DNA of 64,000 bases, taken from Saprospiraceae bacterium (GTDB taxonomy: Bacteria > Bacteroidota > Bacteroidia > Chitinophagales > Saprospiraceae). The translations under genes were made by a program, and so were the position numbers. This document shows, piece by piece, positions 22,201 through 34,200 of this stretch; position 1 is the first letter of the stretch, and each line of letters begins with the position of its first letter. Location: NCBI GenBank assembly GCA_022841345.1, contig JALHRR010000012.1, positions 1-64,000 on the forward strand, in the 5' to 3' direction. Below the pieces are notes generated by a model. That model ran no database searches and was not told the DNA's origin. It saw only the letters and a list, made by a program, of their open reading frames with translations.

Positions 22201-25200
22201 GCGATACTATAACCTGCAGGTACAAATGTAAATGTAGGTGGTACTTCATCAGTTACGCTGATGGTCTGAGTTGCAGTTGCTGTGTTTCCACACAGGTCAG
22301 TGGCAGTGAATGTTCTTCTGATGGAGAATTCATTTGCACAAACACCAGGCAGCGTATCTCTCACCTCTGTCACACTTGCAGTACCGCAGTTGTCTGTTGC
22401 TGTCGCACTATCAAAAGTTAATTCAGTATTACATACCTGAGAATAACTTGCTGGTACAAATGTGAATGTTGGTGCTATTTGATCTCTTACGTTGATTGTC
22501 TGAGATGCAGTTTTAGTATTTCCACATAAGTCAGTTGCTGTAAATCTTCTTACAATGTAAAATTCATTTGGACATAGTCCTGGTAAAGTATCTCTGACTT
22601 CAGTAACCGTTGCTGTTCCACAGTTGTCAGTTGCTGTTGCTGGTACAAAAGTCAATTCAGTATTACAAACAGCTGAATAGCTGGCAGGAACAAATGTGAA
22701 TGTTGGCTTTATATCATCAGTTACTGTTATCGTTTGAGTGGCAGTAGCTGTATTTCCGCAAAGGTCAGTTGCTGTGAAAGTTCTCAGGATACTGAATCTG
22801 TTAATGCATGAACCAGGCGTAGTATCTCTTACTTCTGTAACTGTAGCAATTCCACAATTGTCAGTAGCTGTCGCAAGTGCAAAAGTCAACACTGTTTCAC
22901 ATGAAGCTGAATAATTAGCAGGTACAAATGTAAATGTTGGATTGACTTCATCTGTCACTGTGATAGTTTGAGTGGCAGTTGCAGTATTTCCGCAAAGGTC
23001 AGTTGCAGTGAATGTTCTTAGTATTGTGAATTCATTTACACACTGGCCAAAAGTTGTGTCTCTTACTTCTGTCACATTTGCAGTTCCACAGTTGTCTGTA
23101 GCAGTTGCAGCGGCATATGTAAGTACTTCTTCGCAAGATGCGGCATAGTTTGCAGGAACAAATGTGAATGTTGGAGCTACATCATCTATCACAAAGATAG
23201 TTTGAGTTACAGTCGAGGTATTTCCACAAAGGTCAGTTGCTGTGAATGTTCTAAGAATAGAGAATTCATTAGCACATCTTCCCGGAATAGTGTCTCTCGC
23301 TTCTGTCACTACAGCATTTCCACAATTGTCTGTAGCAGTAGCAGGAGCAAAAGTTAATACAGTATTACAAACTTCAGTGTAGCTAGCAGGAACAAAAGTG
23401 AATGTTGGGTTTGTATCGTCTACAACATTGATTGTCTGAGATACAGAAGTACTATTTCCACAGTCGTCTGTTGCTACAAAAGTTCTGACGATAGTATATT
23501 CATTTATGCAATTTCCAGGAATTGTATCTCTTGGAGATTCAACAACAACTGCAGTTCCACAATTGTCAATTGCAGTAGGAGTTGTATATATAAGTACATC
23601 TTCACAGCTTGCTGTATAGTTTGCCGGAACATTCTGGAATACCGGGGCATCCACATCTCTTACAGAAATTGTCTGTGTTGCTGTATTTTCATTTCCGCAT
23701 TCATCTACCACAGTAAATGTTCTTACGATGTCATAATTGTATGCGCAAGTTCCAGGAATTGTATCTCTTGTCTCAGTAATTTCAGCAAAGCTGCAATTGT
23801 CTTCTGCAGTAGCTGCATCGAACACCACAGCGACATCACAGTCAGTAGTATAGTTAGCAGGAACATATGTGAATTCAGGAGCTACATCGTCAATCAAAGT
23901 GATGATTTGTTGAGCAGTAGTTTGATTTCCACATGCATCTGTTGCTACGCAAGTTCTGATCAATAGGTCAGCACATTCTCCAATGAGATTAGAGCCACAG
24001 TTCATTTCAAAATTGAAGTCGGCAGCTACGCTAAATCTTGGATGAGATTGGCCATTGTAAACAATATTGCCTGAATATTTCATCCATCCACCAAATCCAA
24101 AGGCAGTTGTGAAGGCATTTCCACCTTCGCCATATTGGAAACCATAAGTATAATCTGCCGGCATATGAACTACAGTAAGCGCTGAGCCTGCATAGTCTCT
24201 GATACCGGTTAATGTATTATTTTTTGTATCATCCATTTCAAAGTAAAGCATATCCAGGTAATAATCACCTGATATTTGCTCATACTTATATGATCTTCCT
24301 AAAGCTGACCATTCAGTCCATGTTCTTGCGTTTCTGAACCAGATATCAATCTCCCATGCCAGATCAGGATTGCTATGATGAGTCATCACACCAGTTAAGT
24401 GAGCAGTTCCATCACCAAATTGCATGAAATTAGCTTGCTCTACGCTGAAGTAAGCATCAGGAGTACCCGGCATATTTTGGAACCAACCCATTCTAGGCGC
24501 AGGCTCTGGAGAATAGTCCATATTGAGGACATCACATTCCTGATATCCTTCCAATGCTTCCATTTGGGTTTCTTCGCAAACTACTGTAGGATTTCCACAG
24601 TTATCAGTCGCTGTAAATGGTACAAATACTGGAATATCGTCAGTACAGTTAAATACCAGATCTGCCGGCACATTAACAAATACCGGAGCGATAATATCAT
24701 TAATACTGATAGACTGAGTTGCTGTTGCTGTATTACCACAAAGGTCAGTGGCAGTGAATGTTCTCACTATTACATATTCATTTGCACAAGTTCCAGGCAC
24801 TGTATCTCTTGATTCAGTGACATTTGCATTACCGCAGTTGTCAGTAGCTGTTGCGTTGTCATAAACAATTTCTTCTTCGCAGGAAGCACTGTAATTGGCA
24901 GGTACATATGTAAATGTTGGAGCAACTTCGTCAGTTACAGTGATAGTCTGTGTTGCTGTTGCAGTATTTCCACAAAGATCTGTAGCCGTGAAAGTTCTCA
25001 CGATGGTAAATTCATTGATACAAGTTCCTGGCACTGTATCTCTCGCTTCAGTAACACTTGCAGTTCCACAATTGTCTGTAGCTGTTGCTGCATCAAAAGT
25101 TAGTGTTGTATAACAAACTGCAGAATAATTAGCAGGTACAAAAGTAAAGGTTGGATCTACTTCATCAATAACATTGATTGTCTGAGTAGCTGTTCTTGTG

Positions 25201-28200
25201 TTACCACATAGGTCAGTAGCAGTGAATGTCCTTACAATACTCATCTCATTTGGACAATTTCCCGGAACAGTATCTCTTACTTCTGTTACAACTGCAGTTC
25301 CACAATTATCAGTAGCCGTTGCATTTTCAAAAGTGAGTGTCGTGTTGCATGTTGCTGAATAATTAGCAGGTACATATGTGAATGTAGGTGCTACTTCATC
25401 AGTTATTGTGATGGTTTGAGAGGCAGTTGCAGTATTTCCGCATAAATCAGTGGCAGTGAAAGTTCTCACGATACTTGATTCATTTGGACAATTTCCAGGG
25501 ATAGTATCTCTTATTTCTGTGACAGTTGCTATTCCACAATTATCAGTTGCAGTAGCCGGTGTTAAAACCAGCACGTCGGTGCAAACAGCAGTATAGTTAG
25601 CAGGTACAAAAGTAAATGTAGGTGCTACTTCATCAGTAATAGTTATGGACTGTGATGCAGAGGCAGTATTTCCACATACATCTGTCGCTGTGAAAGTTCT
25701 TACGATGATATACTCATTTGCACAGACTCCATCTGTAGTGTCTCTTGTCTCACTAACCAAAGCATTTCCACAATTGTCCGTTGCAAATGCCGGGGCATAT
25801 GTAAGTGTTTGCTCGCAAGAAGCAGTGTAGTTTGCAGGAACTGAAGTGAATGTTGGGTTGATTTCATCAACGAAAATTAAAGTTCTGGTCACTGTGGTTT
25901 GATTTCCGCAAACATCAGTAGCTATATAAGTTTCAATTGCTTCTACACCACAATGGCCGATAACAAATGGAAGAATTGTTTGTACATCAATTGGTCCATC
26001 GCAGTTATCTGTGAAAGTTGGTACATAAGCCGGAATGATATCTCCGCAATTAACAATTACGTCTGCGGGAGGATTTGTATTAACCGGAGGCGTATTGTCA
26101 ACCACAGTGATGGTCTGAGTAGCAGTTGCAGTGTTTCCACAAAGATCCGTTGCTGTAAATGTTCTGATAATCAGATATCTGTTAGCACAGTTTCCATCCA
26201 CAGTGTCTCTTGATTCTGTAACATTTGCAATTCCACAATTATCAGTTGCAGTTGCATCTGTATAAGTCAGTATTTCTTCACATGAAGCGGTATAATTTAC
26301 AGGAACATGTGTAAATGTTGGAGCAGTATTGTCTACTACTGTGATTGTTTGGTAAGCAAATGATTCATTTCCACATTCATCCACTGCTCTGAAAGTACGG
26401 GTGATAACATATCTGTTAACACAGTTTCCTTCAATCGTATCTCTTGGCAACTCTGTAACAGTCACATCTCCGCAAGCATCTGTTGCAGAAGCTGTTTCAT
26501 AAACCAACAGATCTTCACAATTTGCTGTGTAGTTTGCAGGAACATATGTAAACACAGGAGCTATATCATCTGTAATGACGATTGTTTGGGTTTTACTGGA
26601 TGAATTTCCACAAGCATCTGTAGCGACACAAGTTCTTATCAGTACATCAGCACATTGCGGTATTTGTTCAGCACATCCAAGGTTCAAATTGAAATCTCCC
26701 TGTTTGTTACTTCTATTGTAAGTTTGACCATTGTAGTGAATCTGACCACTATAGAATACCCAGCCACTCATACCGAATGTATTGGTAAATGAATTGGCTT
26801 TGTGACCCACCTGGAAGCCCATATTGTAATTAGCCGGCATATGTGACATGGTGATATTGGAACCTGCATATGCTCTGATACCAGTTAAAGTATTTGGTTG
26901 TGTAGGATCCATTTCATAATAAGTCCATGTTTGATAGTCATTTCCGGATACAGCTTCCATTTTATAAGTTCTGCCAAGCGCAGACCATTCCGTCCAGTTT
27001 CTTGCATTTCTGAAGTTTACTTCAAATTCCCATGCAAGTTCATCATTATTGATATGAGACATTACTCCTGTCAGGGTAGCTGTACCGTCTCCAAATTGTA
27101 CAAAATTTGCACTTTCTACTTTGAAGAAATTGTTCGGTGCTCCCGGCATTTCTGTAAACCAGGCCATTCTCGGCGCACTTTCACCACTGTAATTCATATT
27201 TTGAACATCGCAGAATTGAACACCCTCCAATGCTTCGATCGAAGTCTCTTCGCAAACAACTGATGGATTTCCACAATTGTCAGTAGCGCTAAATGGTACA
27301 AACTCCGGAATAGAAGAAGTACAAGTAATTGTCAATGACTCCTGAATAGATGCAAATACCGGTGCTTCATCATCCGTAACTACAATTGTTTGGCTTACAG
27401 TGGTAGTATTTCCACATTCATCAGTCGCTTTGAAAGTACGAACTATTGTAGTAACACATCCATCTACATCAGTATCTCTTGGCAATTCCTCTACAGTTGG
27501 GATACTACAATGATCTGTTGCGGTCGGCATTGCATAAACCAATGTCTCATCACATGAAGCATTGTAACTTTGAGGTACACTTGTGAAAACAGGTGCCTGT
27601 GTATCGGGAGTAAACTGGATAAGTTGCTCACATTCTACAAACTGTCCACAAGAATTTGTAACTCTCCAGGTACGCGTTACCACTCTCTCATCACCAATAC
27701 AGCCAGTGGCGCCATTATCTTCGTCACCTTCCCAGGTAATTGTGTACTCAGGTTCGGTATCACAAGGAATTAAAGAAACCTCAGTTCTGTATTTGTTTGT
27801 TGCAGCTTTTGCTTCAATCAACAAAGTCTGATAAACCGCACCCGCTGGGAGTGTATATGTAAATGTTTCAGATTCTCCATTGTTAAATGGATCTCCTATT
27901 GATTCAAATTTGATAGAATAGAAAGGATTATTAGTTGTGTTCTCAACATGGTAATTTCCTAAAGTTCCAATGTAAGTGCTGTTGTTTGCAGGTGACAATG
28001 CAGGTACTCCCGGTAATTGGAATGCAACATAAGAAATATCGTGGAAGCAGTTGCTTGTAACTCTGATGGATACAGTTCTTACTGCACCATTTACTGTATT
28101 GCTGATCACTTCATAAGTCACGCAGCCAACAGTATAAGTACATGTGTTTTGAGTCGGATCACAGGAAACAGAGCTCACTTCAATATCGCTGTCATCCGGT

Positions 28201-31200
28201 GCCGGTAAGCTTCCATTGCAATCAGTGATTGTAATGTTTGGAGCGCACACTTCAATGACCGGAGCCTCACTATTGATTACTGTAATGGTTTGTAAAGCCG
28301 TTGAGGAATTACCACACGCATCTGTTGCTGTGTATGTTCTGATAATTGTATAATTGCCTTCACATTCTCCAGGTACGATTTCCTGGAACATATCCAGATC
28401 AACCTCAGAACAATTATCAGTAACCATTGGCATTCCATCAGGAACTTCATTTGTACAGGTAACAGACACTGTCGGGGTAATTCCGGTAATAACCGGAGCT
28501 TCTGTATCAGATACAGTGATGGTTTGATATGCAAATGTTTCATTTCCACACTCATCAACAGCTCTGAAAGTACGATTGATTGTGAAAGTATATTCACATA
28601 CACCTGGCACTGTATCACGAATTTCTGTTATCGTAACATTACTGCACGCGTCTGTAGCAGTAGCATTTTCAAAAACAAGGGCATCTTCACAGTCTGCGTT
28701 GTAGTTGGCAGGAACATATGTAAACACAGGAGCTATATCATCAGTGATGACGATTGTTTGTGTTTTGCTGGATGAATTTCCACATGCATCAGTAGCAACA
28801 CAAGTTCTTACTAATATGTCTGCACACTGTGGTATTTCCTGAGCACAACCCAGATTCAGATTAAAGTCTGCTTGAACATTGTTTCTATTTAAGGTTTGAC
28901 CATTGTATTTTATTTGTCCGCTGTATTTCATCCATCCACCGAAACCAAAATTAGATGTGAATACATTTCCCCAATTTCCTAATTGGAAGCCTTTCATAAA
29001 ATCGGCAGGAGTATGTGACACAGTCAGGTTAGAACCATGATAAGCTCTGATTCCAGTAAATGTATTGGATTGGGTTGGATCCATCTCATAATAAGTCAGG
29101 TTTTGAAATGCATTTCCTCCACCATTTGTCATATATGTTCTGCCTAATGCAGACCATTGAGTCCAGTTGCGAGCATTTCTGAAATGCACTTCAAACTCAA
29201 AGGCTAGCTGATCATTCGTTGTATGAGACATTATACCGGAAATTTTCGCAGTACCATCACCGTAACGAACAAATTCTGCTGATTCTACTTTGAAATAGTT
29301 GTTACTAGCACCCGGCATTTGTTCAAAATAAGCAATCCTTGGGTGATTCTCCCCTGGAGCACTCATGTTAGCCACATCACAGAATTGAACACCTTCCAAT
29401 GCTTCGATCGAAGTCTCTTCGCAAACAACTGATGGATTTCCACAATTGTCAGTAGCGCTAAATGGTACAAACTCCGGAATAGAAGAAGTACAAGTAATTG
29501 TCAATGACTCCTGAATAGATGCAAATACCGGTGCTTCATCATCCGTAACTACAATTGTTTGGCTTACAGTGGTAGTATTTCCACATTCATCAGTCGCTTT
29601 GAAAGTACGAACTATTGTAGTAACACATCCATCTACATCAGTATCTCTTGGCAATTCCTCTACAGTTGGGATACTACAATGATCTGTTGCGGTCGGCATT
29701 GCATAAACCAATGTCTCATCACATGAAGCATTGTAACTTTGAGGTACACTTGTGAAAACAGGTGCCTGTGTATCGGGAGTAAACTGGATAAGTTGCTCAC
29801 ATTCTACAAACTGTCCACAAGAATTTGTAACTCTCCAGGTACGCGTTACCACTCTCTCATCACCAATACAGCCAGTGGCGCCATTATCTTCGTCACCTTC
29901 CCAGGTAATTGTGTACTCAGGTTCGGTATCACAAGGAATTAAAGAAACCTCAGTTCTGTATTTGTTTGTTGCAGCTTTTGCTTCAATCAACAAAGTCTGA
30001 TAAACCGCACCCGCTGGGAGTGTATATGTAAATGTTTCAGATTCTCCATTGTTAAATGGATCTCCTATTGATTCAAATTTGATAGAATAGAAAGGATTAT
30101 TAGTTGTGTTCTCAACATGGTAATTTCCTAAAGTTCCAATGTAAGTGCTGTTGTTTGCAGGTGACAATGCAGGTACTCCCGGTAATTGGAATGCAACATA
30201 AGAAATATCGTGGAAGCAGTTGCTTGTAACTCTGATGGATACTGTTCTGACAGTTCCATTTACTGTGTTGCTGATTACTTCATAAGTCACACAGCCTACA
30301 GTATAGGTACATGTGTTTTGAGTCGGATCACAGGAAACAGAGCTCACTTCAATATCACTGTCATCAGGTGCCGGTACACTACCATTGCAATCAGTGATCG
30401 TAATGTTTGGCGCGCACACTTCAATTACAGGAGCCTCACTATTGATTACTGTAATGGTTTGTAAAGCTGTTGAAGAATTACCACATGCATCTGTTGCTGT
30501 GTATGTTCTGATAATTGTATAATTGCCTTCACATTCTCCGGGTACGATTTCCTGGAACATATCCAGATCAACCTCAGAACAATTATCAGTAACCATTGGC
30601 ATTCCATCAGGAACTTCATTTGTACAAGTAACAGACACTGTCGGGGTAATTCCGGTAATAACCGGAGCTTCTGTATCAGATACAGTGATAATTTGATATG
30701 CAAATGTTTCATTTCCACACTCATCAACAGCTTTGAAAGTACGATTGATTGTGAAAGTATATTCACAAACACCCGGTACGGTGTCACGGCTGATTTCTGT
30801 AACCGTAGCGTTGCTGCATGCGTCTGCAGCAGTTGCATTTTCAAACACAAGCGCATCTTCACAGTCCGCAGAGTAATTGGCAGGAACGTATGTGAATGCA
30901 GGAGCAGTCTCATCGACAATTAAGATTGTTTGCGTCTGGGTTGCAGAATTTCCACAAGCATCTGTAGCAACACAAGTTCTTGTAATGATATCTACACATT
31001 CTTCGATAGGAGGTTGGCATCCCAGATTCAAGTTGAAATCTGCCTGTACATTACTTCTATTCAAAGTTTGGCCATTGTATTGAATTTGACCGCTGTATTT
31101 CATCCATCCACCGAAGCCAAAATTAGATGTGAATACATTTCCCCAATTTCCAAGCTGGAAGCCTTTCATAAAATCGGCAGGAGTATGTGACACTGTCAGG

Positions 31201-34200
31201 TTAGATCCCTGATATGCTCTGATTCCTGTAAAGGTATTAGATTTAGTAGGATCCATTTCATAATACATCAGGCTTAGATGTGCATTTACTCCACCATTCA
31301 CCATATAAGTTCTTCCTAATGCAGACCATTGTGTCCAGTTGCGTGCATTTCTGAAATGCACTTCAAACTCCCAGGCTAGCTGATCATTAGTTGTATGGGA
31401 CATAACGCCGGAAATCTTCGCAGTACCATCACCGTAACGGATAAATTGCGCTGATTCTACTTTGAAGTAATTGTTGGCAGCACCAGGCATTTGCTCAAAA
31501 TATGCAATCCTTGGGTGATTCTCTCCTGGAGCACTCATATTAGTTACTTCACAAATCTGCAGACCTTCTGCGGAATGAATAGTAGTTTCATCACAAACTA
31601 CATTTACATTCCCCGAGTTATCTGTTGCTGTGAAAGGAACAAATGGCGGGATTGGCGATGTGCAGTTTAATGTGAGTGTCTCAGTTACAGGTGTAAAGAC
31701 AGGAGGCACATTGTCAATGATGGTTAGTAATGCAGAGCAAGTTGAAGAATTCCCACATGCATCTGTTGCAGTGAAAACCACTGTGTAGTCGCCACAAACC
31801 GTTGAGCCATTATAATTATTTGTAACAGTTACACCGCCACATTCATCATCGGCAGTAACACTGTTCAGCCAGTTTTGGATAGTTTGGCTCATATTACCCT
31901 GACCTGATGTAACCAATAAATCCTCCACACAATTAAGTGAAGGGGCACATTCCAGTTTTCCAAGTTTAAATTTGAATACCAGATCTCCTCCAGTTGGCAT
32001 CGTACCACCCCAATCCATTTTTACCAAACCGGTGATCGTGAATCCATTTTGAAAATCTGCTCCGGTCAATATTTCATTAATATACTTTGTAGAGGAAGAG
32101 GTGTTGGTCATACCAAAAGTCTGACTTAACAGTGTTCCATTAATTGTTAAGTTTTTTATAAGTAAAGTCGTATTAGTTTTAATGTTTCCATAAAGCCAGA
32201 TACCATCAAAATCCAATGGCCAGCTATAATTTGAAGCAGGATTATATTTTAGAATTCTTTGCGTAGATCCATTCGTCACTGTATAAATAAAACGATCTGC
32301 AGCATTAGCAGCATTAGGATTATACACAATAGAAAAAGAAACGTCTACTCCTTTTGGCCATGCGAACTGTTGATTTGCATATGCAGTGTAAGGGCTGAAG
32401 TTATGAATACCCAATTCATTTTCACCTGATGTTGAGTTATTACCAATTCTTCCGTCCGTTACAAAGAAAAATTCATCAAACTGATTCATAACAGATTCAG
32501 CTGTATTGAATGTAGTCGATGCAATTCCATTTGGCCAGCAATTATTTGAATTGCCTCCTTCAAAAACCGGAGCGTCATTATCTATGACAGTAATGTTTTG
32601 GTAACATACTTGTGTCTCGTCACAGCTATTGGTAACTGTCCATACTCTTTCAATATTTCCGGTGTTATTACATCCATTCAGTGCAACATTGTCAACATAT
32701 GTCAGATTTGGTCCTCCCGTAGCCCAGCCAGTAACTGTAGGGTCAAAACTTGTTCCGCAATCAACAGTGATATCCGGAGCACAATTAAGGACTAAAGACT
32801 CACAAGGGTCAACGTCACAATCGCACACTGAGATTTGAGCAGAAAAAGGATAGTAGTGAATTTCACCACCTGTCTGAACAAAGCTTTTAGCCACGACTGC
32901 TCCATCAATATTTCCTGTGGAGTTCTTAATCAAATTTGCACCCGGAACAAACAATGTACCTTTCATAGTACCTCCACCTGAAAGTGTTAGCGTTGTTGTA
33001 TTATTAAATGTCCAGATGATATATTTTCCTTCATTATCGCCAATTCCTGCCATATTGAATACGTTCCAGGAAAAGCTTCCACTCGCATTAACATTAATGA
33101 CCAGCGGACGAGTTGCCGTTGGAAGGTTTGTAAATGTCAAAGTCTGGATCTGACTTAATGCAGAACCAGACAGGTTTAAAATATTTGTCTTATTACTTTG
33201 AAGGGTGATATATGCCTGACTACCCGGACTATTTTGATTTGGCAGGGGTTGACCATTGGCATTGTTCATGATCACATTATTCTCACAAGCTGCAATTCCG
33301 ATCGCAAGAGCATTTAAACTTGTAAATGCCGAACTAAAATCAAACAATCCAGGACGACACACAGTATTTTGTGGTTGGCCGGTATTTACACTTACAAGTG
33401 GAGTAGCATTGAATCCCCCCGGAGTGATTCGAGTGTTGCCCCCATTTTCATATACATTGGCTCCGGTACAATCTCCAATTTTTGCATAACTGTTTCCATT
33501 GACCTGAACCGAATTACCACCGGAAAAAATAACTCTTCCGTTCACCAGGAGACCAACCGGCTTAGGATTGTTTCCATCGAAGAATGACCCACCGGTTTGG
33601 TTGGCTACCTGATAATTTCCATTAACGGTCAAATTGCCCCCTATGGCAACCGGACCATCACTTTCGTTTGAAGTCAAAGTTGAGTGGCCCCGAACCAGGA
33701 CCAGGAATCCAGAAAGGGGAGTTGTTGGATTGGTTGTAGCACAAACGTTGCTACTAGTATTGTCCGCGCAGCAAGAGACGAAACAAAGATTCAATACATT
33801 GTTAAGAGTTGATTCTGGACCTAGCGGGGGATTACCGGTTACTATATCAGCAGCGTACCAACTATTAACTGTTGCTGTCCATGACCCGCTATTTTGATTG
33901 ATTTGTTGACTTATTGCAAGACAAAGACCTGAACCTTCAAGTAACCCTGAATTTTGAAAATTACCATTCAAGTTCCGAAAACCGGTGTTGCAAACAAGCA
34001 TAGTTGAAGATGACTGATTTTGGATATTCTCAATTACATTAAACTGAGAACCATAAAATTTCATCACTTTATTATTTTGCAGGTTACCGCTGTCGCTACC
34101 ATCAACAATGCCTGTGGAAGCATGGTTAGCCCCTTGATCACCTATTTCGGCACATACATTAATGTAAATATCCAAACCACCGCCGGCTATGGTCCCGTTT

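Noticed and set aside
16897-31083. Repeats inside the giant gene as insertion sequences or a recombined cassette
   Set aside because: All repeat units are in frame and encode the same domain types; there are no transposase genes or terminal inverted repeats.
12709-33897. Many plus-strand open frames of 60-157 codons opposite the giant gene
   Set aside because: They recur with the 234-bp period and are antisense shadows of the repeats, with low-complexity composition and no recognisable features.
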